Assembly (NCBI GenBank): GCA_017546805.1
Contig: JAFYRT010000025.1
Location: forward strand, 1-43,442
Direction of reading: 5' to 3'
Source: Muribaculaceae bacterium
GTDB lineage: Bacteria; Bacteroidota; Bacteroidia; Bacteroidales; G3-4614
DNA length: 43,442 bases
Shown: piece by piece, positions 1-8,792 of the stretch
Layout: every line of letters begins with the position of its first letter
How positions within the stretch are numbered: position 1 is the stretch's first letter
Notes under the pieces: model-generated
What the model was told of the DNA's origin: nothing
Database searches by the model: none
The model's input: the letters and a program-made list of their open reading frames with translations, nothing else
Program-made: the position numbers and the translations under genes

Positions 1-1200
1 CCACCAAGAGTCTCAATACCAAGTGAAAGTGGAGTTACATCAAGTAGCAATACATCTTTTACATCTCCTGACAACACTGCTCCTTGAATTGCCGCTCCTA
101 CTGCAACTACCTCATCAGGGTTAACTCCTTTTGAAGGTGCTTTTCCAAAGAATTTCTCAACAATTGCTTGAACTGCAGGAATACGTGTTGAACCTCCTAC
201 AAGGATTACCTCGTTGATGTCTGATGCTGACAATCCTGCATCTTTCAATGCTTGACGGCAAGGCTCGATTGTTGCTTGAATCAAGTTGTCTGCCAATTGC
301 TCGAATTTTGCACGAGTTAGTGTTTTTACCAAGTGTTTGGGTATTCCGTTTACAGGCATAATGTAAGGCAAGTTAATCTCTGTTGTTGTTGTGCTTGACA
401 ACTCGATTTTTGCTTTCTCTGCAGCCTCTTTCAAACGTTGCAATGCCATTGGGTCTTGACGAAGGTCGATTCCCTCCTCTGCTTGGAATTGCTCTGCCAA
501 CCAGTCTATGATTACGTGGTCGAAGTCGTCTCCTCCAAGGTGAGTGTCTCCGTTTGTTGATTTAACCTCAAATACTCCGTCTCCTAATTCAAGGATTGAG
601 ATATCGAATGTTCCTCCACCAAGGTCGAACACTGCAATTTTCATATCTTTGTCAGATTTGTCAAGACCGTATGCCAAAGCTGCTGCTGTTGGCTCGTTTA
701 CGATACGGCGTACTGTCAAACCGGCAATCTCTCCTGCCTCTTTTGTTGCTTGACGTTGAGCATCGTTAAAGTACGCAGGTACTGTAATAACTGCCTCTGT
801 TACCTCTTGTCCAAGATAGTCTTCTGCTGTTTTTTTCATTTTTTGAAGTACCATTGCAGAAATCTCTTGTGCAGAATACAAACGTCCGTCAATGTCGATA
901 CGAGGTGTGTTGTTTCCGCTTTTTACTACTTTATAAGGTACGCGTTTTAGCTCGTCTTGTACTTGGTCGTACATCTCTCCCATGAAACGTTTGATTGAGA
1001 AGATTGTACGTGTTGGGTTTGTGATTGCTTGACGTTTTGCAGGATCTCCTACTTTACGCTCGCCACCATCAATGAATGCTACTACCGAAGGTGTTGTTCT
1101 GTGTCCTTCGCTGTTTGCAATTACAACCGGTTCTGTACCTTCCATTACTGATACACATGAGTTGGTTGTTCCTAAGTCGATTCCAATAATTTTTCCCATT
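1..1200 (-). CDS. dnaK: Chaperone DnaK (Hsp70), N-terminal 400 residues, partial
   Basis: ATP-dependent Hsp70 chaperone that folds and protects cytosolic proteins with DnaJ and GrpE. Translating the minus strand from the ATG at 1200-1198 gives the actin-fold ATPase: phosphate-1 motif GIDLGTTNS at residues 5-13, the [11 protein letters not shown] segment, phosphate-2 motif DLGGGTFD, the HLGGDDFD segment and the adenosine motif LVGGSTRIP. The read runs off the window at a segment typical of the start of the substrate-binding domain ([11 protein letters not shown]), so about 240 residues of peptide-binding and lid domain lie outside. The gene is divergent from the methylmalonyl-CoA operon, with 351 bp between the two starts. 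A sigma-54-like promoter lies about 70 bp upstream of the start. The family is certain from the motifs; completeness is unknown because of the window edge. Confidence 0.98.
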
Positions 1201-1270
1201 TTATTGTAAAATTTAGTTATTAATATTCTTTTTTATATATGCCTTTCATGCAGGCTTGCACTTTACTTAC

Positions 1271-1287
1271 TTCAAACAACGTGCCAA
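1271..1287 (-). promoter_or_regulatory. Sigma-54-like -24/-12 promoter upstream of dnaK
   Basis: On the minus strand this reads TTGGCACGTTGTTTGAA. It matches the RpoN consensus TGGCAC-N5-TTGC at every position except the last (A for C), with the GG and TTG elements at the required spacing. The -12 element lies about 75 bp from the dnaK ATG, giving an expected leader of roughly 60 nt. This is a consensus match only; use by RpoN is inferred. Confidence 0.5.
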
Positions 1288-1367
1288 TTATATTTGTTGA
1301 AGTTTTTGCCAAATTTTATTGTCTCAAGTTGTTTTTTTGTCACATCTTATCATTATGCAATATATTA

Positions 1368-1401
1368 TTGGCAGTTTTTATGACTATTTGGCAGTTTTTA
1401 T
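1368..1401. repeat. Two direct repeats of TTGGCAGTTTTTAT, 20 bp apart
   Basis: The 14-bp sequence TTGGCAGTTTTTAT occurs at 1368-1381 and again at 1388-1401, a spacing of exactly 20 bp (about two helical turns). The repeats lie about 80-130 bp upstream of the sigma-54-like dnaK promoter on its minus-strand side, and about 150 bp before the start of the epimerase gene. Position and spacing would suit a dimeric regulator, but no protein is identified. The rest of the 1201-1551 gap is AT-rich and shows no further gene. Confidence 0.4.
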
Positions 1402-1493
1402 TGTCAAATTTGATATTTTTCAGCTGTTTTTACTCTTTTTTTAAGTGTATAAAACTTTTATTGTAATGATTACTTATTATTGATTATATTTTG

Positions 1494-1501
1494 TATATTT
1501 G
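1494..1501 (+). promoter_or_regulatory. Putative Bacteroidetes -7 box for the mmd operon
   Basis: TATATTTG matches the Bacteroidetes -7 consensus TAnnTTTG. It sits 50 bp before the epimerase start codon. No convincing -33 TTTG was found at the usual 19-21 bp spacing, so the call rests on one half of the promoter and its position. Confidence 0.35.
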
Positions 1502-1551
1502 CCCAGAATTGTCTTTAATGAGAAATTATTTACATTTAAATTTTTAATATT

Positions 1552-1962
1552 ATGAACTTAACACACATTGAGCATCTTGGTATTGCTGTTAAAAGCATTG
1601 AAGAGTGCTTACCCTACTATGAGGGCGTTCTTGGTTTAAAATGTTATAACATTGAGGAAGTGGCTGATCAAAAGGTAAAAACTGCTTTCTTTAAAGTTGG
1701 ACAAACCAAAATTGAGCTACTTGAACCTACAAGTGAAGATAGCACTATTGCTAAATTTATTGCAAATAAGGGCGAAGGTATTCATCACATTGCTTTTGCT
1801 ACTGACAGTGTTGCTGATGCTTTGGCTGATGCTGCCGAAAAGGGTATTCGTTTGATTGATACTGCTCCACGTGGTGGTGCTGAAGGTTTGCAAATTGCAT
1901 TCTTGCATCCAAAATCAACCTGCAGTGTTTTAACCGAGCTTTGCGAAGATCCTAATAAATAA
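1552..1962 (+). CDS. mce: Methylmalonyl-CoA epimerase
   Basis: Interconverts (S)- and (R)-methylmalonyl-CoA in the cytosol, linking methylmalonyl-CoA mutase to the decarboxylase encoded next to it. The 136-residue protein has the usual length and the vicinal-oxygen-chelate fold: HIEHLGIAV near the N terminus (metal-ligand His), the ELLEP strand (Glu ligand) and GIHHIAF (second His ligand) in the C-terminal half. The start at 1552 gives the exact family N terminus. It is the first gene of a plus-strand operon, 55 bp before the carboxyltransferase subunit. Glyoxalase-like relatives share the fold, but the motif set and neighbours make epimerase the best call. Confidence 0.95.
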   Translation: MNLTHIEHLGIAVKSIEECLPYYEGVLGLKCYNIEEVADQKVKTAFFKVGQTKIELLEPTSEDSTIAKFIANKGEGIHHIAFATDSVADALADAAEKGIRLIDTAPRGGAEGLQIAFLHPKSTCSVLTELCEDPNK

Positions 1963-2017
1963 CAGATTTACAAAATTTTATATAGAACTATATTTATAAC
2001 TATCTTATATATATTAT

Positions 2018-3571
2018 ATGAGTACTCAACTTGACAAAATTAAAGAGCTTATTGCTTTGCGTGCAGAGGCTCGTTTGGGTGGTGGTGAAAAAGCTATTGC
2101 CAAACAACACGAAAAAGGGAAATATACTGCACGTGAGCGCATAGCAATGCTTTTGGACGAAGGCAGTTTTGAAGAGATGGATATGTTTGTTAAACACAGA
2201 TGTACCAACTTCGGACAAGATAAAAAAACTTTCTTGGGTGATGGTGTTGTTACCGGTAGCGGAACAATAGACGGACGTTTGGTTTACGTTTTCGCTCAAG
2301 ACTTTACTGTATTTGGTGGCTCTCTTTCTGAGACTATGGCCATGAAAATTTGTAAAGTAATGGACCAAGCTATGAAAATGGGTGCGCCTTGCATTGGTAT
2401 TAACGACTCGGGTGGCGCTCGTATCCAAGAGGGTATTAACGCATTGGCAGGTTACGCTGAAATTTTCCAACGTAACATTTTGGCATCAGGTGTTATTCCT
2501 CAAATTTCAGGAATTTTTGGACCTTGTGCCGGTGGTGCAGTTTACTCTCCTGCCCTAACTGACTTTACTTTGATGATGGAGGGTACTTCATATATGTTCT
2601 TGACAGGTCCTAAAGTTGTTAAGACTGTTACAGGAGAGGATGTAAGCCAAGAGGATTTGGGTGGAGCGAGTGTTCACGCAAGCAAATCGGGCGTTACTCA
2701 CTTTACTGCTGAGACTGAGGAGGAGGCTTTGGCTCTTATCCGCCAATTATTAAGTTACATTCCTCAAAACAACCTTGAAGAGCCTCCATACGTAGAGTGT
2801 ACAGACCCAATTGACCGTTTGGAAGACTCTTTGAACGAGATTATCCCCGACAGTCCCAACAAGGCGTACGATATGTATAATGTAATAGCTGCTATTGTTG
2901 ACAATGGAGAGTTCCTTGAAGTTCAAAAACAATATGCTACTAATATTATTGTAGGTTTTGCTCGTTTCAACGGACAAAGTGTTGGTATTGTTGCTAACCA
3001 ACCTTGTCGCTATGCAGGTGTATTGGATTGCAACGCATCTCGTAAAGGTGCTCGTTTTGTTCGATTCTGCGACGCATTTAATATTCCTATTGTATCGTTG
3101 GTTGACGTTCCTGGATTCTTGCCAGGTACAGGACAAGAGTACAATGCCGTTATTCTTCACGGTGCTAAATTGCTTTATGCTTACGGAGAGGCTACAGTTC
3201 CTAAAGTAACTGTTACTTTGCGTAAATCATATGGTGGTTCGCACATTGTGATGAGCTGTAAACAACTTCGCGGAGATATCAACTACGCATGGCCATCGGC
3301 AGAGATTGCTGTTATGGGTGGTGCCGGTGCTGTTGAGGTGCTTTATGCTAAAGAGGCTAAAGATGCTGAAGATCCCAAAGCATTTATGGCAGAGAAAGAG
3401 GCTGAATACACTAAATTGTTTGCTAACCCCTACAATGCGGCTAAATATGGTTACATCGATGATGTTATTGAACCACGCAACACTCGTTTCCGCATAATTA
3501 GAGCTTTGCAACAATTGCAAACCAAAAAACTTTCTAACCCTGCTAAAAAACACGGTAATATTCCTCTATAA
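2018..3571 (+). CDS. mmdA: Methylmalonyl-CoA decarboxylase alpha (carboxyltransferase) subunit
   Basis: Carboxyltransferase subunit that moves CO2 from methylmalonyl-CoA to the biotin carrier. The 517 residues match the usual length for the acyl-CoA carboxylase beta / MmdA family. The N-terminal crotonase half contains [21 protein letters not shown] and [12 protein letters not shown]; the C-terminal half contains [13 protein letters not shown] and [13 protein letters not shown], the acyl-CoA and biotin pocket loops. Downstream genes encode a biotin carrier and an OadB-type membrane subunit, so a Na+-pumping decarboxylase is favoured over an ATP-dependent propionyl-CoA carboxylase; no biotin carboxylase gene is present. 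Sequence alone cannot fully separate MmdA from PccB. Confidence 0.93.
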   Translation: MSTQLDKIKELIALRAEARLGGGEKAIAKQHEKGKYTARERIAMLLDEGSFEEMDMFVKHRCTNFGQDKKTFLGDGVVTGSGTIDGRLVYVFAQDFTVFGGSLSETMAMKICKVMDQAMKMGAPCIGINDSGGARIQEGINALAGYAEIFQRNILASGVIPQISGIFGPCAGGAVYSPALTDFTLMMEGTSYMFLTGPKVVKTVTGEDVSQEDLGGASVHASKSGVTHFTAETEEEALALIRQLLSYIPQNNLEEPPYVECTDPIDRLEDSLNEIIPDSPNKAYDMYNVIAAIVDNGEFLEVQKQYATNIIVGFARFNGQSVGIVANQPCRYAGVLDCNASRKGARFVRFCDAFNIPIVSLVDVPGFLPGTGQEYNAVILHGAKLLYAYGEATVPKVTVTLRKSYGGSHIVMSCKQLRGDINYAWPSAEIAVMGGAGAVEVLYAKEAKDAEDPKAFMAEKEAEYTKLFANPYNAAKYGYIDDVIEPRNTRFRIIRALQQLQTKKLSNPAKKHGNIPL

Positions 3572-3576
3572 TAAGT

Positions 3577-4524
3577 ATGATTATGAACAACAGAATAAGA
3601 AAATATATCTATATCTGTATGTCCGTGTTTTTGGGCTTGACAGTTGCATCGTGCAATAGCAACGACAGCAAAGGCGAGTCGAAACTTGTAATCAACGAGG
3701 TTCTTGTTAAAAACGTAACAAACTATCAAGATGATTACGGTCAACACAGCGCATGGATTGAGATATTCAACAAATCGTTTGGTAGCGAAAACTTGGCAGG
3801 CTGCTACATCAGAGTACAAAATAATTTAGGTGATTCTATTTACTTTATTCCTAAAGGTGATGTACTTACTGTTGTTAAACCTCGTCAACACGCTCTTTTC
3901 TGGGCAGACAATCAACCAAATCGTGGAACATTCCACATTAACTGTGTATTGGATGCAGAAAGTGACAACTACATCGAATTGCTCGACTCGGGTAAAAAAT
4001 TGTTAGACTCTGTCACTGTTCCTGCTATTGCTCTTGCAGATGACTGCTCATGGGCGCGTGTAAGTGACGGAAATAAAGAGTGGGAAATTAAAGGTGTCGA
4101 CAGCAACAAATATGTTACTCCAAGCACTAATAACACAACACTAAACAGTAATCCTAAAAAAGACAAATTTGCCAATCTCGACAAATTTGGTTACGGTATG
4201 GCTATTTCGGCTATGACTGTTGTATTCTCGGGATTGTTGATTTTGTTTATCCTATTCAAATTTATTGGTAGAGTTGCAATTTATTTGAGCAAACGCAACG
4301 CCATGAAAGCTAAAGGCGTTACTTGCGAGAAAGAGGCTAAAGAGAAGAAACTTGGTGAGGCTCAAGGTGAAGTTATTGCTGCAATTTCAATGGCTTTGCA
4401 CGAAATGCAAAACAGCGCTCACGACTATGAGGAGACAGTGCTTACCATCACACGAGTTAAACGCAGCTACTCTCCTTGGAGTTCAAAAATTTACTCTTTA
4501 AGAGAGACTCCCAACAGAAAATAA
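3577..4524 (+). CDS. OadG-like decarboxylase small subunit fused to a lamin-tail domain
   Basis: A 315-residue membrane protein in the position of the decarboxylase delta/gamma subunit. The N terminus has a lipoprotein-like signal ending in LTVASC (Cys about residue 26). Residues about 37-170 look like a lamin-tail (LTD) domain: VINEVLVKNVTNYQDDYG, HSAWIEIFN, NLAGCYIRV. A single membrane span (about 206-228, GYGMAISAMTVVFSGLLILF) is followed by a charged cytosolic tail, the layout of OadG/MmdD. The start at 3577 follows mmdA by 5 bp; an alternative ATG lies at 3583. OadG subunits hold the carboxyltransferase to the membrane beta subunit and are usually under 100 residues, so the large exported N-terminal domain is notable. 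Whether the signal is cleaved and lipidated, or acts as a second anchor, is not clear. Confidence 0.75.
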   Translation: MIMNNRIRKYIYICMSVFLGLTVASCNSNDSKGESKLVINEVLVKNVTNYQDDYGQHSAWIEIFNKSFGSENLAGCYIRVQNNLGDSIYFIPKGDVLTVVKPRQHALFWADNQPNRGTFHINCVLDAESDNYIELLDSGKKLLDSVTVPAIALADDCSWARVSDGNKEWEIKGVDSNKYVTPSTNNTTLNSNPKKDKFANLDKFGYGMAISAMTVVFSGLLILFILFKFIGRVAIYLSKRNAMKAKGVTCEKEAKEKKLGEAQGEVIAAISMALHEMQNSAHDYEETVLTITRVKRSYSPWSSKIYSLRETPNRK

Positions 4525-4560
4525 TTTCGTTAACCTATTAACTGATTAATAATTACAAAG

Positions 4561-5001
4561 ATGAAAGAGTATAAATATATTATAAATGGTAATCAATACA
4601 ATGTTACCATTGGCGATATCAACGATAATATTGCGCAAGTTGAGGTTAACGGAACCTCATATAAAGTTGAATTGGAGAAAGCTCCCGTAGCTGCTCCCAA
4701 AACAACAGTTGTTCGTCAAGCTGTTGCACCAACAAAACCAGCAGCACAAACTACAGTTGTAAACAAACCTTCTGCTGCCGCAGCAGGTAAATCTGGAGTT
4801 AAATCTCCCCTGCCTGGTGTTATTCTTGACATTAAAGTTAATGTTGGAGACACAGTTAAAAAGGGACAAACAATTATCATTCTTGAGGCCATGAAGATGG
4901 AAAATAACATCAACGCCGACAAAGATGGTACAGTTACAGCTATTAGTGTAAACAAAGGAGACTCTGTTCTTGAAGGCAGCGTTCTCGTAACAATTGAATA
5001 A
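4561..5001 (+). CDS. mmdC: Biotin carboxyl carrier subunit of methylmalonyl-CoA decarboxylase
   Basis: Carries carboxybiotin from the alpha subunit to the membrane beta subunit. The 146 residues comprise an N-terminal segment (about 1-38, YKYIINGNQYNVTIGD), an Ala/Pro/Thr-rich flexible linker (about 40-78) and a C-terminal biotinyl domain with SPLPGVILDI and the biotinylation motif EAMKM, the acceptor being Lys112. This matches the MmdC/OadA-type carrier. It lies between the OadG-like and beta-subunit genes, 36 bp after the former and almost touching the latter. Confidence 0.95.
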   Translation: MKEYKYIINGNQYNVTIGDINDNIAQVEVNGTSYKVELEKAPVAAPKTTVVRQAVAPTKPAAQTTVVNKPSAAAAGKSGVKSPLPGVILDIKVNVGDTVKKGQTIIILEAMKMENNINADKDGTVTAISVNKGDSVLEGSVLVTIE

Positions 5002-5002
5002 T

Positions 5003-6163
5003 ATGGGTGATTTTATAAGCTTTTTAAGTCAAAATCTTGCCGATTTCTGGACATATACCGGTTTTTATAATGCTACTCCCGGACACATTATAATGATCCT
5101 CGTCGGTTTGATTTTCATCTACTTGGCAATTGCTAAGGAGTTTGAGCCTATGTTGCTTATACCCATAGGCTTTGGTATATTGATTGGTAATATTCCTTTC
5201 AATATGGACGCAGGACTTCAAGTTGGTATTTACGAAGAAAACTCTGTATTGAACATCCTTTACGGAGGTGTTAAATCGGGTTGGTATCCTCCTTTGATTT
5301 TCTTGGGAATTGGTGCCATGACCGACTTCTCGGCACTTATCTCTAATCCAAAACTACTATTGATTGGTGCAGCGGCTCAATTTGGTATTTTTGGTGCATA
5401 CATGATTGCTTTGGCTATGGGATTCGACCCTATGCAAGCTGCCGCAATCGGTATAATTGGTGGTGCAGACGGACCAACAGCTATTTTCCTTTCATCAAAA
5501 CTTGCACCTAACCTAATGGGAGCTATTGCGGTTTCGGCTTACTCTTATATGGCTCTTGTTCCTGTTATTCAACCTCCTATTATGAGATTGTTGACTAATA
5601 AAAAAGAACGTTTAATTAAGATGAAAGCTCCACGTGCCGTATCTCACACAGAGAAAGTTATATTCCCAATTGTTGGTTTATTGCTAACATGTTTCCTTGT
5701 ACCTTCGGGTCTTCCTCTATTGGGAATGTTGTTCTTTGGTAACCTATTAAAAGAGAGTGGCGTTACTCGCCGTTTGGCAGAGACAGCTCGTGGTCCGCTA
5801 ATTGACACTATTACAATTCTGTTAGGTGTTACAGTGGGTGCATCAACTCAAGCATCGGAGTTCTTAACATTAGACTCTGTTAAGATTTTTGCTCTTGGTG
5901 CATTGTCATTTGTTATTGCAACAGCATCGGGTATTATCTTTGTTAAGATATTCAACCTATTCCTTAAAAAGGATAACAAAATCAACCCACTTATCGGTAA
6001 CTCAGGAGTATCGGCAGTACCCGACTCTGCACGTATTTCACAATCGGTAGGTTTGGAATACGATCCAACAAACTACTTGTTGATGCATGCAATGGGTCCA
6101 AACGTAGCAGGTGTTATTGGCTCGGCAGTTGCAGCTGGTATATTATTAGGTTTCTTGATTTAA
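5003..6163 (+). CDS. mmdB: Na+-translocating decarboxylase beta subunit
   Basis: Integral membrane subunit that decarboxylates carboxybiotin and couples this to Na+ export. The 386-residue protein is hydrophobic, with about 9-11 spans. It carries the family signature GGADGPTAIFLSSKLAP, whose Asp is central to ion coupling in OadB-type proteins, and the C-terminal LLMHAMGPNVAGVIGS. An in-frame TTG at 4994 would overlap mmdC, but the ATG at 5003, one base after the mmdC stop, gives the expected MGDFISFL start and is preferred. It is last in the operon and followed by a strong terminator. MmdB and OadB cannot be separated by sequence alone; the epimerase at the head of the operon points to methylmalonyl-CoA. 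Confidence 0.94.
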   Translation: MGDFISFLSQNLADFWTYTGFYNATPGHIIMILVGLIFIYLAIAKEFEPMLLIPIGFGILIGNIPFNMDAGLQVGIYEENSVLNILYGGVKSGWYPPLIFLGIGAMTDFSALISNPKLLLIGAAAQFGIFGAYMIALAMGFDPMQAAAIGIIGGADGPTAIFLSSKLAPNLMGAIAVSAYSYMALVPVIQPPIMRLLTNKKERLIKMKAPRAVSHTEKVIFPIVGLLLTCFLVPSGLPLLGMLFFGNLLKESGVTRRLAETARGPLIDTITILLGVTVGASTQASEFLTLDSVKIFALGALSFVIATASGIIFVKIFNLFLKKDNKINPLIGNSGVSAVPDSARISQSVGLEYDPTNYLLMHAMGPNVAGVIGSAVAAGILLGFLI

Positions 6164-6187
6164 TAATAGTTACGCACAATATTCATG

Positions 6188-6221
6188 AGAGGTTGTTTCT
6201 GCACGAAACAACCTCTTTTTT
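6188..6221 (+). terminator. Intrinsic terminator of the mmd operon
   Basis: A perfect 12-bp stem (6188-6199 pairing with 6205-6216; AGAGGTTGTTTC and GAAACAACCTCT), a 5-nt loop TGCAC, and a T-rich tail through 6221. It lies 25 bp after the mmdB stop codon. Confidence 0.95.
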
Positions 6222-6284
6222 GCAACTAAAGATTAAAAGAATTATTTAAGAAATAAATTTTAGATAATCTCTGAAAAATTGTTT

Positions 6285-6292
6285 TAACTTTG
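6285..6292 (+). promoter_or_regulatory. Putative Bacteroidetes promoter for the GtrA-like gene
   Basis: TAACTTTG matches the -7 box TAnnTTTG, in the common context AACTTTGCA, and lies 23 bp before the ATG at 6315. The upstream region is AT-rich without an exact -33 TTTG. Its place between the mmd terminator and the next gene supports the call. Confidence 0.5.
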
Positions 6293-6314
6293 CACCGTAT
6301 AAACAAGATACGTT

Positions 6315-6767
6315 ATGAGCGAAATTCCACAACAAAATAAGCGACACAAAGGCGAAGTTTTACGTTTTGCAATTACAGGAGCATTGGTTACATTCATATT
6401 ATATGCCGTATATTTGCCCTTATCTTATGCAATGCCAAACTACGTAGGAGTTGCATACTCTATAGGTTTTGTAATAAGCTTTATCACAAACTTTTTACTA
6501 TCAAACTACTACACATTCCGCACCCGCCCAACATTCGACAGAGCAATACTGTTTTGCGTAGTTCAGTTTATAAACTACATGCTACAAATTCTGTGCTTTA
6601 AGTTCTTTATTTGGGTAGGAGTAAGCAATGTATGGGCACCTGTGCCGGTGTGGGTATTTATATTCCCCATAAACTTTTTGCTTATGCGTGTGGCTCTTAA
6701 ATCGGAATCAATAAAAGATTTAATGCATCGGATTATGAATATTGAGAGAAAACAGAAAGGAATTTAG
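6315..6767 (+). CDS. GtrA-like four-span membrane protein
   Basis: A 150-residue protein of the GtrA family, small membrane proteins thought to help move or present undecaprenyl-linked sugars in cell-envelope glycan assembly. It starts MSEIPQQNKRHKGEVLRFAI, followed by four hydrophobic spans (about 17-40, 44-68, 78-100, 104-125); the RFAITGALVTF start of the first span and the SNYYTFR loop are typical. The basic C terminus is cytosolic by the positive-inside rule. It is the first gene after the mmd terminator and has its own promoter box. A link to the glycan locus downstream is plausible but inferred from position. Confidence 0.82.
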   Translation: MSEIPQQNKRHKGEVLRFAITGALVTFILYAVYLPLSYAMPNYVGVAYSIGFVISFITNFLLSNYYTFRTRPTFDRAILFCVVQFINYMLQILCFKFFIWVGVSNVWAPVPVWVFIFPINFLLMRVALKSESIKDLMHRIMNIERKQKGI

Positions 6768-6794
6768 AATAAGATTTATATAACAGAAATTTTG

Positions 6795-6825
6795 TTGGAT
6801 AATCAAAATATATTTTATAAATTTG
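6795..6825 (+). promoter_or_regulatory. Bacteroidetes-type promoter before the 95-residue gene
   Basis: A -7 box TAAATTTG lies at 6818-6825 and a TTG at 6795-6797, separated by 20 bp, which fits the TTTG-N19-21-TAnnTTTG consensus apart from the first T of the -33 element. The start codon is at 6865, leaving a leader of about 30 nt. Confidence 0.55.
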
Positions 6826-6864
6826 CTCTAACAAAATTATTAATTTAATAATTGATTTAAACAA

Positions 6865-7152
6865 ATGGCAAACAAACGCAATTTAAAGAAAGAGATTAAT
6901 TTTCTTGCTGAAGAACTTGTTACAAATTGTTTTTTGAGTAGCGCTTTTATAAACGGAAGTGACGACGAAAAATTTGATGAGTTGATTGGTAGAATTTTAG
7001 ACATGCAGGGTGAATTTCTATCAAGAGTAAACCACCCCAACGGAACTAAAAATGCCAAACTGGTAAAAGAATACTACAAATCATTACTTGCCGACTTTGA
7101 CAAAAACGTGGGAGAAATTCTAATTGAGTTAGATGCTCTTAATCAAAAATAG
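6865..7152 (+). CDS. Small conserved-looking helical protein, function unknown
   Basis: 95 residues, charged and predicted mostly helical, with no signal peptide or membrane span. It begins MANKRNLKKEINFLAEELV, has a central acidic stretch (GSDDEKFDELIGRIL) and ends in ELDALNQK. I do not recognise a domain. A clear promoter lies upstream, and the META lipoprotein gene starts 6 bp after its stop, so the two are probably cotranscribed. Its good coding context argues for a real gene. Confidence 0.75.
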   Translation: MANKRNLKKEINFLAEELVTNCFLSSAFINGSDDEKFDELIGRILDMQGEFLSRVNHPNGTKNAKLVKEYYKSLLADFDKNVGEILIELDALNQK

Positions 7153-7158
7153 TCAGAA

Positions 7159-7611
7159 ATGAGAAATTTACTATTTATATCAATATTCGCAGCAGTTGCC
7201 ACACTTATTGGTTGCAACTCAAAAAAGCAGTGCGAAGTAACAGAGTGCAATACCATATGCGGAAAATGGGAGTTGGTAAAAATTAACGACAAAGCCATTG
7301 TGGCAAATGAAGAGGATGAACAAGCATACGTCATATTTAACATGCAAGACAGCACAATTGCAGCATATGACGGATGCAACAACATTGGAGGATGGGTAGT
7401 AAAAGCCGATAGCGGAAACTTGTTTATGGTAGATATGGCATCTACATTACAATTCTGCCCCGACCAAGGCGAAAGTGCGATGCTTGGAGCAATACTTAAC
7501 GTTGCAGATAATTACGAGATTAAAGAGTGTGCCGAACAAGGCAAATTCCTTGTAATAACAAGCAACAACGACTCAATATCTGCTACATTTAAAGCAGTTG
7601 AAATAAAATAA
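7159..7611 (+). CDS. META-domain (HslJ-like) lipoprotein
   Basis: A 150-residue envelope lipoprotein. Residues 1-19 form a signal peptide ending in the lipobox LIGC, with lipidation expected at Cys19. The mature part is a META domain: GKWELVKIND near the start, the DGCNNIGGW core and a later FCPDQGESAMLGAIL helix. META/HslJ proteins are linked to heat or antibiotic stress and envelope integrity in some bacteria; the molecular role is not settled. No terminator separates it from the first glycan gene 24 bp downstream, so read-through into that locus is possible. Confidence 0.85.
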   Translation: MRNLLFISIFAAVATLIGCNSKKQCEVTECNTICGKWELVKINDKAIVANEEDEQAYVIFNMQDSTIAAYDGCNNIGGWVVKADSGNLFMVDMASTLQFCPDQGESAMLGAILNVADNYEIKECAEQGKFLVITSNNDSISATFKAVEIK

Positions 7612-7635
7612 TTTGCCATTACGTTTGGCAAGAAT

Positions 7636-8751
7636 ATGGATTTTCTGAACCTAAAAGATATATCGGAGAGATACCGCTCAGAACTAAAAGAGGCAGCTGC
7701 CCAAGTAATTGACAGCGGATATTACATAAGAGGCCCAAAAACAGAAGAGTTTGAGAGCAATTTATGCGGATATTTAGGCTGTAAAAATACAGTAGGAACA
7801 GGAAACGGATTAGATGCACTGAAACTAATATTCAGGGCATATATAGAATTAGGAGTAATGAGTGTTGGCGACGAGGTAATCCTCCCTGCCAACACTTTTA
7901 TAGCATCATTAACAGCCGTTATTGAAAGCGGATTAAAACCCGTAATAGCAGATATTGACACAAAAACGTTAAATATCGACATTACTGCAATAGAGCCACT
8001 TATAACCTCAAAAACAAAAGCAATAATGCCTGTACACCTATATGGCAGGTGCTGTTGGGACGAAGAACTGAAAAGTTTGGCACAACAATACAATCTGAAG
8101 ATTGTTGAAGATAATGCACAAGCAATGGGAGCAAAATCAGCGATCAAGGGATTTGGCGAAAGTTATATGTGCGGAGCATTGGGCGATGCAGCAGGAACAA
8201 GTTTTTATCCTGTAAAAAATCTTGGGGCATTAGGCGACGGCGGTGCAGTAACAACAAATGATGACAAATTGGCAGAAGTTATTCGAGCATTGGGGAATTA
8301 TGGTTCAGAAGAGAAGTATATCCACAAATACGCAGGAGTAAACAGCCGTTTAGACGAAATACAGGCAGCAATGCTTTGCGTAAAACTCAAATATCTTGAC
8401 CAAGAGAATGCTCGTCGTCAAGAAATAGCCGAGATTTATGACAAACAGATAACAGCCAAACAAATTATAAAACCGCTTTTAAGCAAAAACGGAGAATGTG
8501 TGTGGCATCAGTATGTTATCAGAACAGAAAATCGTGATAAACTGATGCAAAAATTAGGAGAAAAGGGTATTCCAACAATGATACACTACCCTACTCCAGT
8601 ACATAAACACGAAGCATACAAAGAATTAAACACATTAACTTTGCCCGTTGCAGAGAAGTGTGCAACCGAAATTATTAGTTTACCAATAAACCCTGCAATG
8701 AGCAACCAAGAGGCAATAATTGTGGCAGAGGCGGTGAATGAGAGTTGTTAG
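7636..8751 (+). CDS. DegT/DnrJ-family sugar aminotransferase (FdtB/QdtB-like)
   Basis: PLP-dependent enzyme that aminates a keto-deoxy nucleotide sugar in the cytosol. The 371 residues are full length. The PLP site includes [10 protein letters not shown] near residues 53-62, [10 protein letters not shown] and the lysine motif [16 protein letters not shown], with Lys194 forming the internal aldimine. The [13 protein letters not shown] form resembles dTDP-3-amino-3,6-dideoxyhexose transaminases, so a 3-amino sugar is the best guess, but the donor-forming rmlA, rmlB and ketoisomerase genes are not in the window. First gene of the polysaccharide locus. Its last sense codon and stop lie in a GTTGTTAG repeat. 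Confidence 0.88.
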   Translation: MDFLNLKDISERYRSELKEAAAQVIDSGYYIRGPKTEEFESNLCGYLGCKNTVGTGNGLDALKLIFRAYIELGVMSVGDEVILPANTFIASLTAVIESGLKPVIADIDTKTLNIDITAIEPLITSKTKAIMPVHLYGRCCWDEELKSLAQQYNLKIVEDNAQAMGAKSAIKGFGESYMCGALGDAAGTSFYPVKNLGALGDGGAVTTNDDKLAEVIRALGNYGSEEKYIHKYAGVNSRLDEIQAAMLCVKLKYLDQENARRQEIAEIYDKQITAKQIIKPLLSKNGECVWHQYVIRTENRDKLMQKLGEKGIPTMIHYPTPVHKHEAYKELNTLTLPVAEKCATEIISLPINPAMSNQEAIIVAEAVNESC

Positions 8752-8786
8752 ATATCAGCGATTAGTTATCAGTTTATAGTTGTTAG
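8744..8786. repeat. GTTGTTAG repeat pair spanning the stop codon
   Basis: GTTGTTAG occurs at 8744-8751, where it supplies the final Cys codon and TAG stop of the aminotransferase gene, and again at 8779-8786. The bases between are related ATTAG/TATCAG units. The same arrangement is seen at 10228-10256. Confidence 0.6.
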
Positions 8787-8792
8787 CAAAAG

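Noticed and set aside
2000..2470. Long minus-strand open frame inside mmdA
   Set aside because: It lies wholly opposite a strongly conserved gene, has no recognisable domain and no promoter; a shadow frame.
2018..3571. Propionyl-CoA carboxylase beta chain as the main call
   Set aside because: No biotin carboxylase gene is present, while OadG-like, biotin-carrier and OadB-type genes follow directly, which fits the Na+-pumping decarboxylase better.
7613..7631. Hairpin TTGCCA / TGGCAA between the META gene and the first aminotransferase
   Set aside because: Only six pairs and no T run, so not a terminator; too short to claim a regulatory role.
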